DNA of 64,000 nt from contig AP014718.1 in assembly GCA_002370555.1 (NCBI GenBank), positions 3,534,001-3,598,000 on the forward strand, written 5' to 3'. Below are positions 17,050 to 27,632 of the stretch, piece by piece. A program made the position numbers and the translations under genes. The stretch is from Arthrobacter sp. Hiyo4 (GTDB lineage Bacteria > Actinomycetota > Actinomycetes > Actinomycetales > Micrococcaceae). Positions within the stretch are counted from its first letter, which is position 1; each line of letters begins with the position of its first letter. The notes under the pieces are model-generated. The model was given only the letters and a program-made list of their open reading frames with translations. It had not been told where the DNA came from and did no database searches.

Positions 17050-17457
17050 TCAGTCCCGCCGGCCGCCGTCGGACGCTTCATCCCGGGCCGACTGGGCCGC
17101 CTTCTGCACCACGGCTTCGAGTTCATCGGAGCTGAGCAGCTCGCGGTGCAGGTGTTTGGTGCGGTACCCGGCGCGGCCCACCATGTGGGCGGAAACCGGC
17201 ACCGTCAGCAGCTGGAAAATCCAGGCCACCAGCAGCACCGGCCACACCCACCAGCTGCGCAGTTGCAGGCCGATGGCCGCCAGGAGCAGGAACAGCCCCA
17301 GCACCTGGGGCTTGGTGGCCGCGTGCATCCGGCTCAGCAGGTCCGGGAAGCGGAGCAGTCCGACGGCGGCGGCAAGCGACATGAGGGCACCCACCACCAT
17401 GAACACCGCCGAGACGGTATCGATGACGTTGTCAACCACGCTGGCCTCAGGATTCAT
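17050..17457 (-). CDS. mnhG: Mrp Na+/H+ antiporter subunit G
   Basis: A 135-residue membrane subunit with three helices. VFMVVGALMSLAAAVGLLRF, then DLLSRMHAATKPQVLGLFLLL, is the MnhG signature (G-LRFPD--SRMHA-TK). It is the last gene of a seven-function Mrp operon, overlapping mnhF by 11 bases. The complex exchanges cytoplasmic Na+ for protons and supports pH and salt homeostasis. The C-terminal 35 residues are charged and not conserved. Confidence 0.9.
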   Translation of the reverse strand: MNPEASVVDNVIDTVSAVFMVVGALMSLAAAVGLLRFPDLLSRMHAATKPQVLGLFLLLAAIGLQLRSWWVWPVLLVAWIFQLLTVPVSAHMVGRAGYRTKHLHRELLSSDELEAVVQKAAQSARDEASDGGRRD

Positions 17458-17725
17458 TCGCTTGCTCCCGCCGGTCGGCCACGAAGCGCGCCACGGTCAC
17501 CGAACCGATGAAGCCGACGATGGACAGCGCCACCAGCAGCATCAGGTTGTTCAGGTGCCGGTTGACGGCCATGTCGATGCACAGGGCCGCGCCGAGGATC
17601 GCGAGCAGGACGTCGGAGGCCAGCACCCTGTCCAGCAGCGACGGACCGCGGGAGATCCTGATGATGGCTCCTGCCGCTGCCAGCGAAAGAATGACCGCCG
17701 TGACAGCCAGGACGGTCTGCATCAT
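17447..17725 (-). CDS. mnhF: Mrp Na+/H+ antiporter subunit F
   Basis: A 92-residue protein with three membrane helices. IIRISRGPSLLDRVLASDVL carries the conserved R-GP---DRV---D motif of MnhF, and the end ALSIVGFIGSVTVARFV is also typical. It overlaps mnhE by four bases (ATGA), so translation is coupled. It is a small but required subunit of the Mrp complex. Confidence 0.9.
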   Translation of the reverse strand: MMQTVLAVTAVILSLAAAGAIIRISRGPSLLDRVLASDVLLAILGAALCIDMAVNRHLNNLMLLVALSIVGFIGSVTVARFVADRREQANES

Positions 17726-18267
17726 GCTGCGGTCTCCTGCCGGATTGCTTCGAGTTCGTCGCGGGTTCCCATGATCCTGATCAGGCCCGCCTCGATGGAG
17801 CGGACCTCCTTGCGCAGGTTCTCCACCTCATCCGGGGTGCTGACGTTGAGCGCGTGGAGGTAGAGCGTGGACGTTGACCGGTCCACCTCCACCACCAGGG
17901 AGCCCGGGATCAGCGAGATCACGTGCCCGGTGGCGGTGACCATCAGGTCCTGGTGGCTCCGCAACGGCACCGCGACGACGGCATTGACCACCCGCGGGCC
18001 GCGGACAGCCGCCAGGTACATGACCTCAACGCTGGCTGCCGCCACACGGCCCAGGAAACGCAGGGCGAATGGCACGGCGTGAAGAATGTTGAACCGGCCG
18101 CTGAGTTCCACCGGCGGAAGGTAGAACATCCGGGCCACGAGGACGGACAGCAACGCGCCGAAGAGCAGGTTGCCGGGGCTGAAGTCCCGCCACAGGGCGC
18201 CCCAGACAATCACCAGCCATACCAGCAGGGGCAGCTCCTGGCGGAGGGAAATCCGGCGGCGGCTCAT
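17722..18267 (-). CDS. mnhE: Mrp Na+/H+ antiporter subunit E
   Basis: A 181-residue subunit. The N-terminal helices LPLLVWLVIVWGALWRDFSP and LLFGALLSVLVARMFYLPP precede VMATGHVISLIPGSL-like sequence (ATGHVISLIPGSLVVEVD), the conserved core of MnhE. A C-terminal cytosolic part follows (TLYLHALNVSTPDEVENLRK). It overlaps mnhD by four bases. The N-terminus is slightly longer than usual. Confidence 0.88.
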   Translation of the reverse strand: MSRRRISLRQELPLLVWLVIVWGALWRDFSPGNLLFGALLSVLVARMFYLPPVELSGRFNILHAVPFALRFLGRVAAASVEVMYLAAVRGPRVVNAVVAVPLRSHQDLMVTATGHVISLIPGSLVVEVDRSTSTLYLHALNVSTPDEVENLRKEVRSIEAGLIRIMGTRDELEAIRQETAA

Positions 18268-19870
18268 TTGCCCCCTCCGTCTTTCAGTGCTACTGCGGGA
18301 ACCTGCGTGTCCTCGCCGAGCACGGCCTGGATGTAGGCGGACCTGTCCAGCATTTCGTGGGCGGCCTGGTCCGAGACTGTGAACAGCGGGCCCGCGAAAA
18401 CAGAGAGTGAGACGCCCAGGACCACCAGGCCCAGGGTTGGGCCAACCATGGTGCGGGGCAGCAGCGTGACGTTTTTGCGGCCGGCACGGCTGCCGGTGTC
18501 CGAATCCTCGGGCTCAGCCAGCAGGACAGGGTCCGGGTGCTCAGCGTCCGAGGGCTTGCGCCAGAACGCGCGGTTCCAGACCCTCGCAACGGCCAGCAAA
18601 GTCAGGAGGCTGGTGACCACGCCGCCGATCACCAGGGCGTAGGCCAAGGGCGTGCCCAGTTCGATGCCCGCCTGGATGAGCCCCACCTTGCCCAGGAACC
18701 CGGAGAACGGCGGGATCCCGGCAAGGTTCATGGCGGGGATAAAGAAGAGCAGGGCCAGGATGGGTGACAGCTTGGCGAGGCCTGCCAGCCGGTCCACGGA
18801 GGAGCTGCCGCCGCGGCGCTCGATCAGGCCCGTAACCAGGAACAGGCTGGTCTGGATGGTGATGTGATGGGCCACATAGAACACGGCGGCTCCCAGCCCG
18901 GCCACCGAGGACATCGCCAGGCCGAACACCATGTAGCCGATATGGCTGACCAGGGTGAAGGACAACAAACGTTTGATGTCGCTCTGGGCCAAGGCGCCCA
19001 GGATTCCCACCACCATGGTCAGCAGCGCCGCCACCATCAGCGGCGTGTTCAGGCTGTCGCCGGGGAACAGCAGGGTTTCCGTGCGCACCATCGCGTAGAC
19101 ACCGACTTTAGTCAGCAGGCCGGCGAACACGGCGGTGACCGGCGCCGGCGCCGTGGGGTAGGAGTCAGGAAGCCAGAACGACAGTGGGAACACGGCCGCC
19201 TTGATGCCGAATGCCACCAGCAGCATCACGTGCAGCAGGGTCTGGGTTCCCTCGTCCAGGTCCGCGAGCTTGATGGCGAGGTCGGCCATGTTCACGGTTC
19301 CGGTGGCAGCGTAGACCATCGCGATGGAGATCAGGAACAGCACAGAGGACACCACGGAGACCACCACATAGGTGACGCCGGCGCGGATGCGGGGTCCGGT
19401 CCCGCCTAATGTCATCAGCACATAGCTTGCCGTCAGCAGGATCTCGAAGCCGACGTACAGGTTGAACAGGTCCCCGGACAGGAACGCATTGGACACACCG
19501 GCCACCAGGATCAGATAGGTGGGGTGGAAGATGGACACCGGCGCGTCTTGGTCGCCGTCGGCCATGCCCTGCCCGGTGGCGTAGACCAGCACGGCGAGGC
19601 TGATAGCGGAAGAGACCACGAGCATGAGGGACGAGAACTGGTCCACCACCATGGTGATGCCCCAGGGCGGCAGCCAGCCACCGATGGTCACGGCGGCGGT
19701 TCCGCCGTCCCACACCGACGCCAGCAGCAGGCACTCCAGCAGGAGTGTCAGGGACAGCACGCCGATGCTCACCGCGCGCTGCGCACGGGAGTGCCGGATG
19801 AGCAGGAAGGCCAGTGCGGCACCGAGGATGGGAAGTACGACGGCGAGCGGGCAAAGCTTGCGATGTTCAC
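18264..19870 (-). CDS. mnhD: Mrp Na+/H+ antiporter subunit D (one frame break)
   Basis: About 535 residues after one added C near 19853, which joins MNIASFAPLAVVLPILGAAL to the main frame. It is a complex I NuoN/NuoM-like antiporter subunit of about 14 helices, with the proton channel block LLVAFGIKAAVFPLSFWLPD and SYPTAPAPVTAVFAGLLTKV. GTG start at 19870 overlaps the mnhC stop (GTGA). The C-terminal region is extended and includes a hydrophilic stretch EPEDSDTGSRAGRK before the last helix. Confidence 0.9.
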
Positions 19871-20460
19871 TTCATACCTCCTTCGGGACCAGGGGTTACG
19901 TTCCGCGAGCCGGGTTGCTCTTCGGCGGCGGCGTCCCGGGCAGGAATCTCCTTGGCGCCGGCGGTGACGGAAGCCCCGGCCTCATCCGGGCCCTCCGCCG
20001 CCGCGGGGCGGTCCGAGACCGTGCTCCCGTCGCTGCCCAGCATGGTCAGCGGAAACTCGGAAGTTTCGGCCGGGATCGGGGAGTCGTCCTCGGCGTCGAA
20101 GCGGGGCGTCTCGGCGACGCGGAGGTCCTCGATGTCATCCTGGATCTCGTCCTGGCGGGCAAGGACCCACGTGCGGTAGATGATGCCGAGCATAAACGCC
20201 GTCACGGCGAAGGAGATCACGATCGACGTGAGGATCAGGGCCTGCGGCAGCGGGTCCGCATACTCCTGGGCGCCGGTGGCTTTGTTGTACAGCGGCGCCA
20301 GGCCTGCGTAGCCGCCGGTGGCCAGGATCAGCAGGTTGGTGGCATTGGCCAGCAGCATCAGCCCGAGCAGCACCCGGGTGAGGCTGCGTTCCAGGATCAG
20401 GTAGATGCCGCATGCATACAGGGCGCCCATCACGGTCAGCAGGGTCAGGTTGACGCTCAT
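19867..20460 (-). CDS. mnhC: Mrp Na+/H+ antiporter subunit C with long acidic tail
   Basis: A 197-residue NuoK-like subunit. The first 115 residues have three helices (LTVMGALYACGIYLILERSL, RVLLGLMLLANATNLLILA and ALILTSIVISFAVTAFMLG). The remaining 80 are hydrophilic and rich in Glu, Asp, Ala and Pro (DAEDDSPIPAETSEF onward), longer than in Bacillus or Staphylococcus MnhC. ATG at 20460 overlaps the end of the mnhA-B gene. Confidence 0.87.
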   Translation of the reverse strand: MSVNLTLLTVMGALYACGIYLILERSLTRVLLGLMLLANATNLLILATGGYAGLAPLYNKATGAQEYADPLPQALILTSIVISFAVTAFMLGIIYRTWVLARQDEIQDDIEDLRVAETPRFDAEDDSPIPAETSEFPLTMLGSDGSTVSDRPAAAEGPDEAGASVTAGAKEIPARDAAAEEQPGSRNVTPGPEGGMK

Positions 20461-23400
20461 CCTTGGCCCCCGCGGTGGTTTCGGCGGGGACGCCCGCGGG
20501 CTCCTTGGCGTGCACGTCCGCCTGCACCCCTGCAGCGGCAGGAGCGTCGTCGCTTGAAGCGTCCTCGGCGGGCGCAGTTCTCTGCTCTTCAAAATGTTCG
20601 TCGATCTCGGAGCCCAGGCTGCGCAGCACGTCCAGGACCAGGCCGATCACCACAATGTAGACGCCGATGTCGAAGATGGTGGACGTAACGAACTTGATGT
20701 CCCGAACACGGGGAGCCAGAGTCCGATGATGGCGGTCTGGAATACCTGTCCACCCAGCAGCAGCGGCACCACACCGGACGCCGCCGCAATAGCGAGCCCG
20801 ATCCCCAGCAGTGTTCCGGCGCCGACGGGCGTGGCCTCGCGCAGTTCGAACCGGCCGCCGGCCAGGTAGCGGATGGCCAGGGCAAGCCCGGCCGTCAGGC
20901 CTCCGGCGAAGCCGCCGCCGGGCAGGTTGTGGCCAGCCAGGAGGAGGTAGAGCGAGAAGATGATCAGGGAGTGGAAGATCAGCCGCGTGACCACTTCAAA
21001 GATGATGGAACGCCGTTCCGGTGCCAGCGTGCGCCCCGCCACGATCCAGGCATCCCGGGCGGAGGCGGCGAATTTGCGGCTGATGGCCAGGGCCGCGGCT
21101 TCCCGCGACCCGGGATCCACTGCGACCTGGCGGCCGACGCTGCCCTCGGCGATGGTCTCGGAGACCCTGGTCCGGTCGCCGCGGCCGCGGACGAAGATGA
21201 GGCTGGCAACACCTGTGGCGGCCAGGGCAAGGACGGATATTTCACCGAAAGTGTCCCAGGCGCGGATGTCCACCAGGGTCACGTTGACGATGTTCAGCCC
21301 GCCGCCGCCTTCATAGGCAAGGCGCGGGAATTCCAGGGACACGGGGACGGCCACCCGGGCGCCCATGGCGTGGATGGCGGCGAAGACCATGGTGACGCCG
21401 AACGCCGCCCCGATGATCACGCGGACCACCCGGTACTTACCGCCGGTGCGGTCACGGAGTTCCGCGGGCAGGCTGCGCATGGCCAGGACAAAGGCCACCA
21501 GGATGATGGTTTCCACAAGCATCTGAGTGAGGGCCAGGTCCGGTGCGCCCTGGAGCGCGAACATCAGGGCGATCCCGTATCCGGTCACGGACACCATCAG
21601 CACGGCGAGGAACCGTTTGTTGGCCTTGACCGCGGCCAGCGCGCCGATCACAATTCCCGCCCCGACCACGGGCTGCAGCGGCGAGTAGGGATCGATGAAG
21701 TACAGGTTGTCCGGAAGCGGCTTGCCTGCCAGCACCATGGCTGTCAGCGGCAGCGCAAACGCCATCGTGAGGATCACGGCGAGGTAGAAGTACAGGGAAC
21801 CACGCTGCGTGCGGCCCGTAATCCAGACCGCGGTGTCATCCAGGGCGCCGATGGTGAGCTGGTACATGCGGTCGCCGTCGATCCAGCCGGGAACGCGGGA
21901 CTGCGCGCGGGCCACCAGGTTCCGTCCGAAGTACATCGCCAGGCCCAGGGCAAACGTGAGGGCCGTCAGTCCCAGGGCGGGGTGAAACCGTGCCACAGCG
22001 CAAGGTGGCCGGCCTGCTCGGCCGGTGTGCCGGCGTCGGACGCGGTGGAGGCGAACAGCGCGGCGTAGGGCTGGACCCAGGCGTCCACCGACGCCGGCCA
22101 GAGGCCGTACACGATGCTGAGGACGCTGAGGACGGCCGGGGCCGCCAGGAAGGAAGGCTTGACCGACTTGAACGTTGTCCGCTCAATCCCGGGCTTCACC
22201 GCGAACGCTCCCCACATAAAGCGTGCACTGTAGGCGAACGTGAGAATGGACCCGAGGACGATGCCCGCTAGCACCACCATGCTCCAGGCCTCGCCGCCGG
22301 AAGCGTGGTGGACAAAGGCTTCCAGGACTGATTCCTTGGCAACAAATCCGGCGAGCAGCGGGACGCCGGCCATCGAGGCGGCACCGATGCCGGCCACAAT
22401 TCCGAGCGCCCGGGACTGCCGGAACACGCCGGAAAGCTGGCGCACATCGCGCGTACCGGCCTGGTGGTCGATGATGCCCACCACCAGGAACAGGGTGGCC
22501 TTGAACAGTCCGTGCGCCAGGAGCATCGCGAGGCCGGCGAGGGCCGCGTCCGGCGTGCCCAGCCCCACCACCATGGTCAGGAATCCCAGCTGGCTGACGG
22601 TGCCGTACGCCAGGATGAGTTTGATGTCGGTCTGCCGGAGCGCCCGGTAGCCGCCCACCAGCATGGTGGCCAGGCCCAGGCCCAGCACAATGGATTGCCA
22701 GTAAGCGGTGCCGGAAAATCCCGGGGCAAGCCGAGCCACCAGGTAGATCCCGGCCTTCACCATCGCCGCGGCGTGGAGGTACGCGCTCACCGGGGTGGGG
22801 GCCGCCATGGCTCCCGGGAGCCAGAAGTGGAAAGGAACCAGGGCGGACTTGCTGATGGCGCCCGCCAGGATAAGTACGACGGCGGCGGCAACGATTGCAC
22901 CGGTTGGTCCGCTTATCAGCGTGGGAGCCTGAGCCAGGATCGCCGAGATCCGGTACGTGCCGGCACTGTGGCCCAGCATTATCAGGCCCACCAGCATGGC
23001 CAGCCCGCCCGCGGTGGTGACCATCAATGCCTGCAGCGCCGAACGCCGGGCAGCCAGCCTGGTGCGGGCGAAGCCGATCAGTAGGTAGGACAGGATGGTG
23101 GTGAGTTCCCAGAATATGAACATCAGAAGGAGATCGTCAGCGATCACCAGGCCGAACATCACTCCCGCGAAGGCGAGGAACTGGGCGCCAAAGCCTCCGA
23201 GATCCTTATCCTTAAGGCTGAAGTAGCGGGCGCAATAGACGAGCACCAAGGCGCCGACGCCCAGGACAAGGAGCGACATCATCCAGGCAAGGGGATCGAG
23301 CCGAAAGGCGAATTCAAGATCCAGCCCGGGAATCCACGGGAAGACCTCCGAGACAGCACCGACGTCCGAGTACACGGCGCCGTGCTGGAACAGCAGCCAG

Positions 23401-23515
23401 GCAAAGGAAGCAGAGGGCACAGCCGCCAGCGCATAGAACGCGTTGCGCCCCACGCCCTGAAGAGAAACGGCGCCACGGCAGCAACCGCAAAATGCACGGC
23501 AAGGACTGTGATCAC
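20457..23515 (-). CDS. mnhA: Mrp Na+/H+ antiporter fused subunits A and B (four frame breaks)
   Basis: About 1020 residues. The N-terminal two thirds are NuoL-like MnhA: FIFWELTTILSYLLIGF, SKSALVPFHFWLPGAMAAPT, SAYLHAAAMVKAGIYL and the C-terminal MnhA block GAPDLALTQMLVETIILVAF. The last 200 residues are MnhB-like: GHNLPGGGFAGGLTAGLALA and KFVTSTIFDIGVYIVVIGL, then an acidic Ala/Pro-rich tail. Single missing G or C bases near 23440, 21977, 20697 and 20480 break the frame. GTG start at 23515 (VITVLAVHFAVAAVAPFLF). It heads the operon A/B-C-D-E-F-G and is the main ion-translocating subunit. Confidence 0.87.
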
Positions 23516-23708
23516 TGGTATCTCCGCAACGTCAGGGATTCGATTGTCAAAAAGTTAGGGCAGGCGGTCATTCGTCAGGTTCGGTGGCCACAGTTTATCA
23601 AGGCACCACTGACACTTTTCCCGCCCCAGATCGCGGGTCCCTGGAATTTCCCGGGTGTCCGGCGTATGATCACCGCGATGTTCGCCAGGGGCGGATACGA
23701 TTCAGCCT

Positions 23709-25112
23709 ATGAACACCGCCAGCGCTCCTGAGGCTATGCATCCGTCATCGGAACTCGCGTCCGGAACCCAGGCCACCGGCAAGGGCCGGGTCCTCGCCTG
23801 GGCCGCCTGGGACTGGGGATCGGCGGCCTTCAACGCGGTCATGACCACCTTCGTGTTCACCGTCTACCTCACCTCCAATGCCTTCGGTGGCGAGGATCAG
23901 GCTTCGGCCGTTCTTGGCGGTGCACTGGCCATTGCGGGGATCGCCATCGCGCTGCTCGCTCCGGTGACCGGGCAGCGCGCGGACAACGGTGGGCGCCGCA
24001 AACTATGGCTGGGGGTCAACACGGCCGCCGTCGCCGTCCTGACGGGCCTGTGCTTCTTTGTGTTCCCGCGGCCGGAGTTCCTGCTCCTGGGCGTTTCCCT
24101 GATCGCCCTGGGGAATGTGTTTTTTGAGTTCGCCGGCGTCAACTACAACGCCATGCTGGCCCAGATCTCCACGCCGAAAAACATCGGCAAGGTCAGCGGG
24201 TTCGGCTGGGGCATGGGCTACCTGGGCGGCATTGTGGCCCTGCTGATTGTGCTGCAGCTGTTTGTGCAGCCGAGCTTCGACTGGTTCGGCGCCTCCACCG
24301 AGGGCAGCCTGAACATCCGGCTGGTGGCCTTGTTCTCCGCCCTGTGGTTCTTCATCTTTGCCCTGCCGGTGTTGTTCGCCGTCCCGGAGCTGCCGCGGCC
24401 GGAGCGGGCTCAGCCGCTGGGTTTCCTGGCCTCCTACCGCCTGCTGATCCGCCGGATCAAGGCCATCTACGCCACCAGCCCGCACACCATTTACTTCCTC
24501 CTGGCCAGCGCAGTGTTCCGGGACGGCCTCGCGGCCGTGTTCACCTTCGGCGGGATCATCGCGGCCGGCACGTTTGGCTTCGAATTGTCCCAGGTCATCT
24601 TCTTTGCCATCTTCGGCAATGTGGTGGCTGCCGTGGGCGCCATCATCGGCGGGTTCCTGGACGATCGGGTGGGGCCCAAGGCCGTGATCATGGGTTCCTT
24701 GGTGGGGCTGCTGGTCGCCGGGACCATGATCCTGGTCCTCGGCAACGAAAACTACATCTTCTTTGGCACGGCGTGGGCCGGCAGCACCACCTTCTGGGTC
24801 TTCGGGCTGTTCCTGTGCCTGTTTGTGGGGCCTGCCCAGTCCTCATCGCGGGCTTACCTGGCCCGGCTGGCGCCGCACGGAGAGTCCGGCGAACTGTTTG
24901 GCCTCTACGCCACCACCGGCCGTGCCGTCAGTTTCCTGGCCCCGGCGCTGTTCACCCTGTGCATCACGCTGGCCACTCCCCTGGTTGCGCCCGGCGAGGC
25001 CCAGCGCTGGGGAATCCTGGGCATCATGGTGGTGCTGCTCGCCGGCCTGCTGGTCCTGCTGCCGGTGAAGTCGCCGGACAAGACCGCCATCGCCGTGGTT
25101 CCAGCCTCCTAG
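23709..25112 (+). CDS. UMF1-type major facilitator (Atg22-like) transporter
   Basis: A 467-residue permease with about 12 helices. AWAAWDWGSAAFNAVMTTFV near residue 30 is the WxxYDWGxSAF-like start of the UMF1/Atg22 family (bacterial YxiO). GFGWGMGYLGGIVALLIVLQ and YLARLAPHGESGELFGLYAT are further family blocks. Bacterial members are poorly characterised; the yeast homologue exports amino acids from the vacuole. The frame is intact. It is divergent from the Mrp operon with a 193-base gap that probably holds both promoters. Confidence 0.85.
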   Translation: MNTASAPEAMHPSSELASGTQATGKGRVLAWAAWDWGSAAFNAVMTTFVFTVYLTSNAFGGEDQASAVLGGALAIAGIAIALLAPVTGQRADNGGRRKLWLGVNTAAVAVLTGLCFFVFPRPEFLLLGVSLIALGNVFFEFAGVNYNAMLAQISTPKNIGKVSGFGWGMGYLGGIVALLIVLQLFVQPSFDWFGASTEGSLNIRLVALFSALWFFIFALPVLFAVPELPRPERAQPLGFLASYRLLIRRIKAIYATSPHTIYFLLASAVFRDGLAAVFTFGGIIAAGTFGFELSQVIFFAIFGNVVAAVGAIIGGFLDDRVGPKAVIMGSLVGLLVAGTMILVLGNENYIFFGTAWAGSTTFWVFGLFLCLFVGPAQSSSRAYLARLAPHGESGELFGLYATTGRAVSFLAPALFTLCITLATPLVAPGEAQRWGILGIMVVLLAGLLVLLPVKSPDKTAIAVVPAS

Positions 25113-25145
25113 CGCGAACAGCCACTCAGGCCCCACCCCCTTGAA

Positions 25146-25208
25146 GCGCGAACAGGCAGCAGATGACCTCAAAACCGGGATTTGGCGTCATCTGCTGCCA
25201 GTTCGCGC
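25146..25208. repeat. Palindromic intergenic element (GGCAGCAGATGAC variant)
   Basis: Arms GCGCGAACAGGCAGCAGATGAC (25146-25167) and its near-exact inverse (25187-25208) with a 19-base loop. Outer arms are the same as in the family, but the inner word is GGCAGCAGATGAC in place of GGCAGATAATGAC, and the change is compensated on both arms. A separate half-arm AGCGCGAACAG is at 25111-25121. Confidence 0.85.
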
Positions 25209-25300
25209 CGCGTGCGGGCGCGTAAAGAGCCGCAGCTGTCCGCCCGCGCCGCCCTGCGCGCACCCACCCGAAAACCGCTTGTGGAGACTAGGCTGGTGGT

Positions 25301-25783
25301 ATGAACGTGGACGAGACTAACCTCCCCGGCCTGGGCCGGCGGAAGGACTTCATGACGACTTCCGGCCGCCGCATCGGCGTCGTGGAGCTGCGCGAGGGCA
25401 CGATGGAACTCATCGTTTCCACGTGGGACGATCCCGACACCTGCCAGGCATCGATCCCCCTGACCGGCGATGAGGCCGCCACGCTGGGTAACCTTCTGGG
25501 AGGGCAGCACCTTGCGATGAAGCTGACTGAAGAGCACCGGGAGATCCCGGGCATCGTGACCCGGCAGTTCTCCATCGCCCCGGAATCCCCGTTCCAGAAC
25601 CAGCCCATGGGGAAGGCCTGCATTCGCACCCGCTGCGGAGTCTCGATCGTGGCGATCATGCGTGAAGGCGAAGTGCTCCCGTCGCCGGGACCAGATGTCG
25701 TACTTCACTCCGGTGACCTCCTCGTTGCGGTTGGAACGCAAGAAGGCCTCGATTCGGCGGCCGATATCCTGCGCAACGGCTGA
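25301..25783 (+). CDS. Cation:proton antiporter regulatory subunit (KhtT-like, TrkA-C domain)
   Basis: A 160-residue cytosolic protein. Residues about 85-155 form a TrkA-C/RCK_C domain (GKACIRTRCGVSIVAIMREG, then LHSGDLLVAVGTQEGLDSAA). The N-terminal part is a KhtT-type degron-like domain (EGTMELIVSTWDDPDTCQAS). In Bacillus KhtT gates the K+/H+ antiporter KhtU. The antiporter gene follows after five bases, supporting a KhtTU pair. Nucleotide binding (for example c-di-AMP) is inferred from the family only. Confidence 0.85.
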   Translation: MNVDETNLPGLGRRKDFMTTSGRRIGVVELREGTMELIVSTWDDPDTCQASIPLTGDEAATLGNLLGGQHLAMKLTEEHREIPGIVTRQFSIAPESPFQNQPMGKACIRTRCGVSIVAIMREGEVLPSPGPDVVLHSGDLLVAVGTQEGLDSAADILRNG

Positions 25784-25788
25784 GCGCC

Positions 25789-26968
25789 ATGGACCCGCTG
25801 GCCCTGACCCTCATTGAACTGGGGCCGTTGTGTTCTGCCTTGGCCTCCTGGCCAGGCTGGCCGGACGGATCGGAATGTCACCCATCCCGCTCTACCTCGT
25901 TGGCGGACTCGCCTTCGGCGCAGGTGGCGTGGTCAAGCTCGAAAGTATGCAAGAATTCGCACATCTCTCGGGCGAAATCGGCGTGATCCTGCTGCTGCTT
26001 ATGCTCGGATTGGAATATACGGCTGCCGAGCTATTCACCGGTCTGCGCAGGTCCTGGCAGGCCGGTGTTCTTGACCTGGTGCTGAATTTCCTGCCCGGCG
26101 CGGCGCTGGCGCTCTTGCTGGGCTGGGGAACGGTGGGCGCCATGGTTATGGGCGGTGTCACGTACATATCGTCCTCAGGGATCGCCGCCAAAGTCATCAC
26201 GGACCTGGGCCGGATCGGTAACCGCGAGACACCCGTGGTGCTGTCCATCCTGGTGTTCGAGGACCTGGCCATGGCTGTGTACCTGCCCATCCTCACAGCC
26301 ACCCTCGCGGGCGTGAGCTTCCTGGGCGGGCTCACCACGGTAGCAATCTCGCTGGCGGTGGTCACCGTCGTGTTAATGGTGGCGCTGCGGCACGGCCACC
26401 ACGTATCAAAAGCGGTGCACAGCGAAAACTCCGAAGTCTTCCTGCTCAACCTGCTCGGCGCTGCACTGCTGGTGGCCGGCGTCGCATCAGCCCTGCAGGT
26501 GTCGGCCGCAGTGGGCGCGTTTATGTTGGGCATCGCGATCTCGGGAGCTACCGCCCACAGCGCCACCCGGATCCTGGAACCGCTGCGGGATCTTTTTGCC
26601 GCCATCTTCTTCGTGGCCTTCGGACTCAACACAGACCCGTCGACCATCCCGCCGGTACTCGGCTGGGCTCTGCTCCTGGCGGCCATCACTGCCGCTACCA
26701 AGATGCTCACGGGCATCTGGGCTGCCAAGCGGGCCGGAATTGCACGTCCGGCCGCTTCCGTGCCGGCGCCGCCCTGATAGCCCGCGGCGAGTTCTCCATC
26801 GTTATCGCCGGCCTGGCCGTGGCGTCGGGCGTGGTCCCGAACGATCTCGCCGCCCTGGCAACCGCCTACGTGCTGATCATGGCCGTCCTCGGGCCGCTGG
26901 CCGCGCGCTATGTGGAACCGGTGCTCAAGGCGTTCCGCGGGCCGGTCCGGTTGGCCGCGAAGGCGTAG
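25789..26968 (+). CDS. Monovalent cation:proton antiporter, KefB/KhtU type (two frame breaks)
   Basis: About 393 residues after single G additions near 25825 (GGGGCC) and 26750. The CPA2 pattern is PLYLVGGLAFGAGG, LSGEIGVILLLLMLGLEYTA, SSSGIAAKVITDLGR and NRETPVVLSILVFEDLAMAV, which carries the conserved ED for ion exchange. The repaired C-terminus reads GRFRAGAALIARGEFSIVIA. It should exchange K+ (or Na+) for protons under control of the KhtT-like subunit encoded just upstream. Confidence 0.87.
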
Positions 26969-27056
26969 GCCAACCACGCTCCCCGCACCGAGAAGTTAGA
27001 TCTCGGCGCCAAGATGGATGGTTAGAGCCGAGACCTCACCCCTCGATGGAAAAGGC

Positions 27057-27632
27057 TCAGACTTCGGTGCGGTGGAAGTTCAGGTGGCTGCGGCTGGCTG
27101 TCGGCCCGCGCTGGCCCTGGTAGCGGTTGCCGTATTCGCCGGAACCATACGGGAACTCAGCAGCAGAGGTCAGGCGGAAGAAGCACAGCTGGCCGATCTT
27201 CATGCCGGGCCAGAGCTTGATGGGCAGCGTGGCCATGTTGGACAGTTCCAGCGTGACGTGGCCGGAAAACCCCGGATCAATGAACCCGGCCGTCGAGTGC
27301 GTCAGCAGGCCCAGACGGCCCAGGGAGGACTTGCCTTCCAACCGCGCAGCAATGTCGTCCGGCAACGTGACGGCCTCGTAGGTGGAACCCAGTACAAACT
27401 CGCCGGGGTGCAGGATGAACGGCTCACCGGTCTCCACCTCCACAAGCCGCGTCAGCTCGGGCTGCTCTTCGGCGGGGTCGATGTGCGCGTACTTATGGTT
27501 GTCGAAAAGTCGAAAGAACCGGTCGATTCGCACGTCCACCGAGGATGGCTGGACCATCGCGGGATCGTACGGTTCGAGGACGATCCGTTGGGTGTCTAGT
27601 TCGGCACGAATGTCGCGGTCAGAGATCAGCAC
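27057..27632 (-). CDS. dcd: dCTP deaminase
   Basis: A 191-residue enzyme that deaminates dCTP to dUTP for dTMP synthesis. [34 protein letters not shown] and [20 protein letters not shown] are diagnostic; the last block includes the serine-arginine and glutamate-region residues of the active site and the trimer core. The mycobacterial homologue is a bifunctional dCTP deaminase/dUTPase, which is possible here too. The frame is intact. It is divergent from the CAP-domain gene. Confidence 0.93.
   Translation of the reverse strand: MLISDRDIRAELDTQRIVLEPYDPAMVQPSSVDVRIDRFFRLFDNHKYAHIDPAEEQPELTRLVEVETGEPFILHPGEFVLGSTYEAVTLPDDIAARLEGKSSLGRLGLLTHSTAGFIDPGFSGHVTLELSNMATLPIKLWPGMKIGQLCFFRLTSAAEFPYGSGEYGNRYQGQRGPTASRSHLNFHRTEV

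Noticed and set aside
20929..22068. Plus-strand open frame of about 379 codons opposite the Mrp operon
   Set aside because: Composition rich in His, Gln, Asp and Gly and no membrane or domain features; the opposite strand encodes MnhA/MnhB with conserved motifs.
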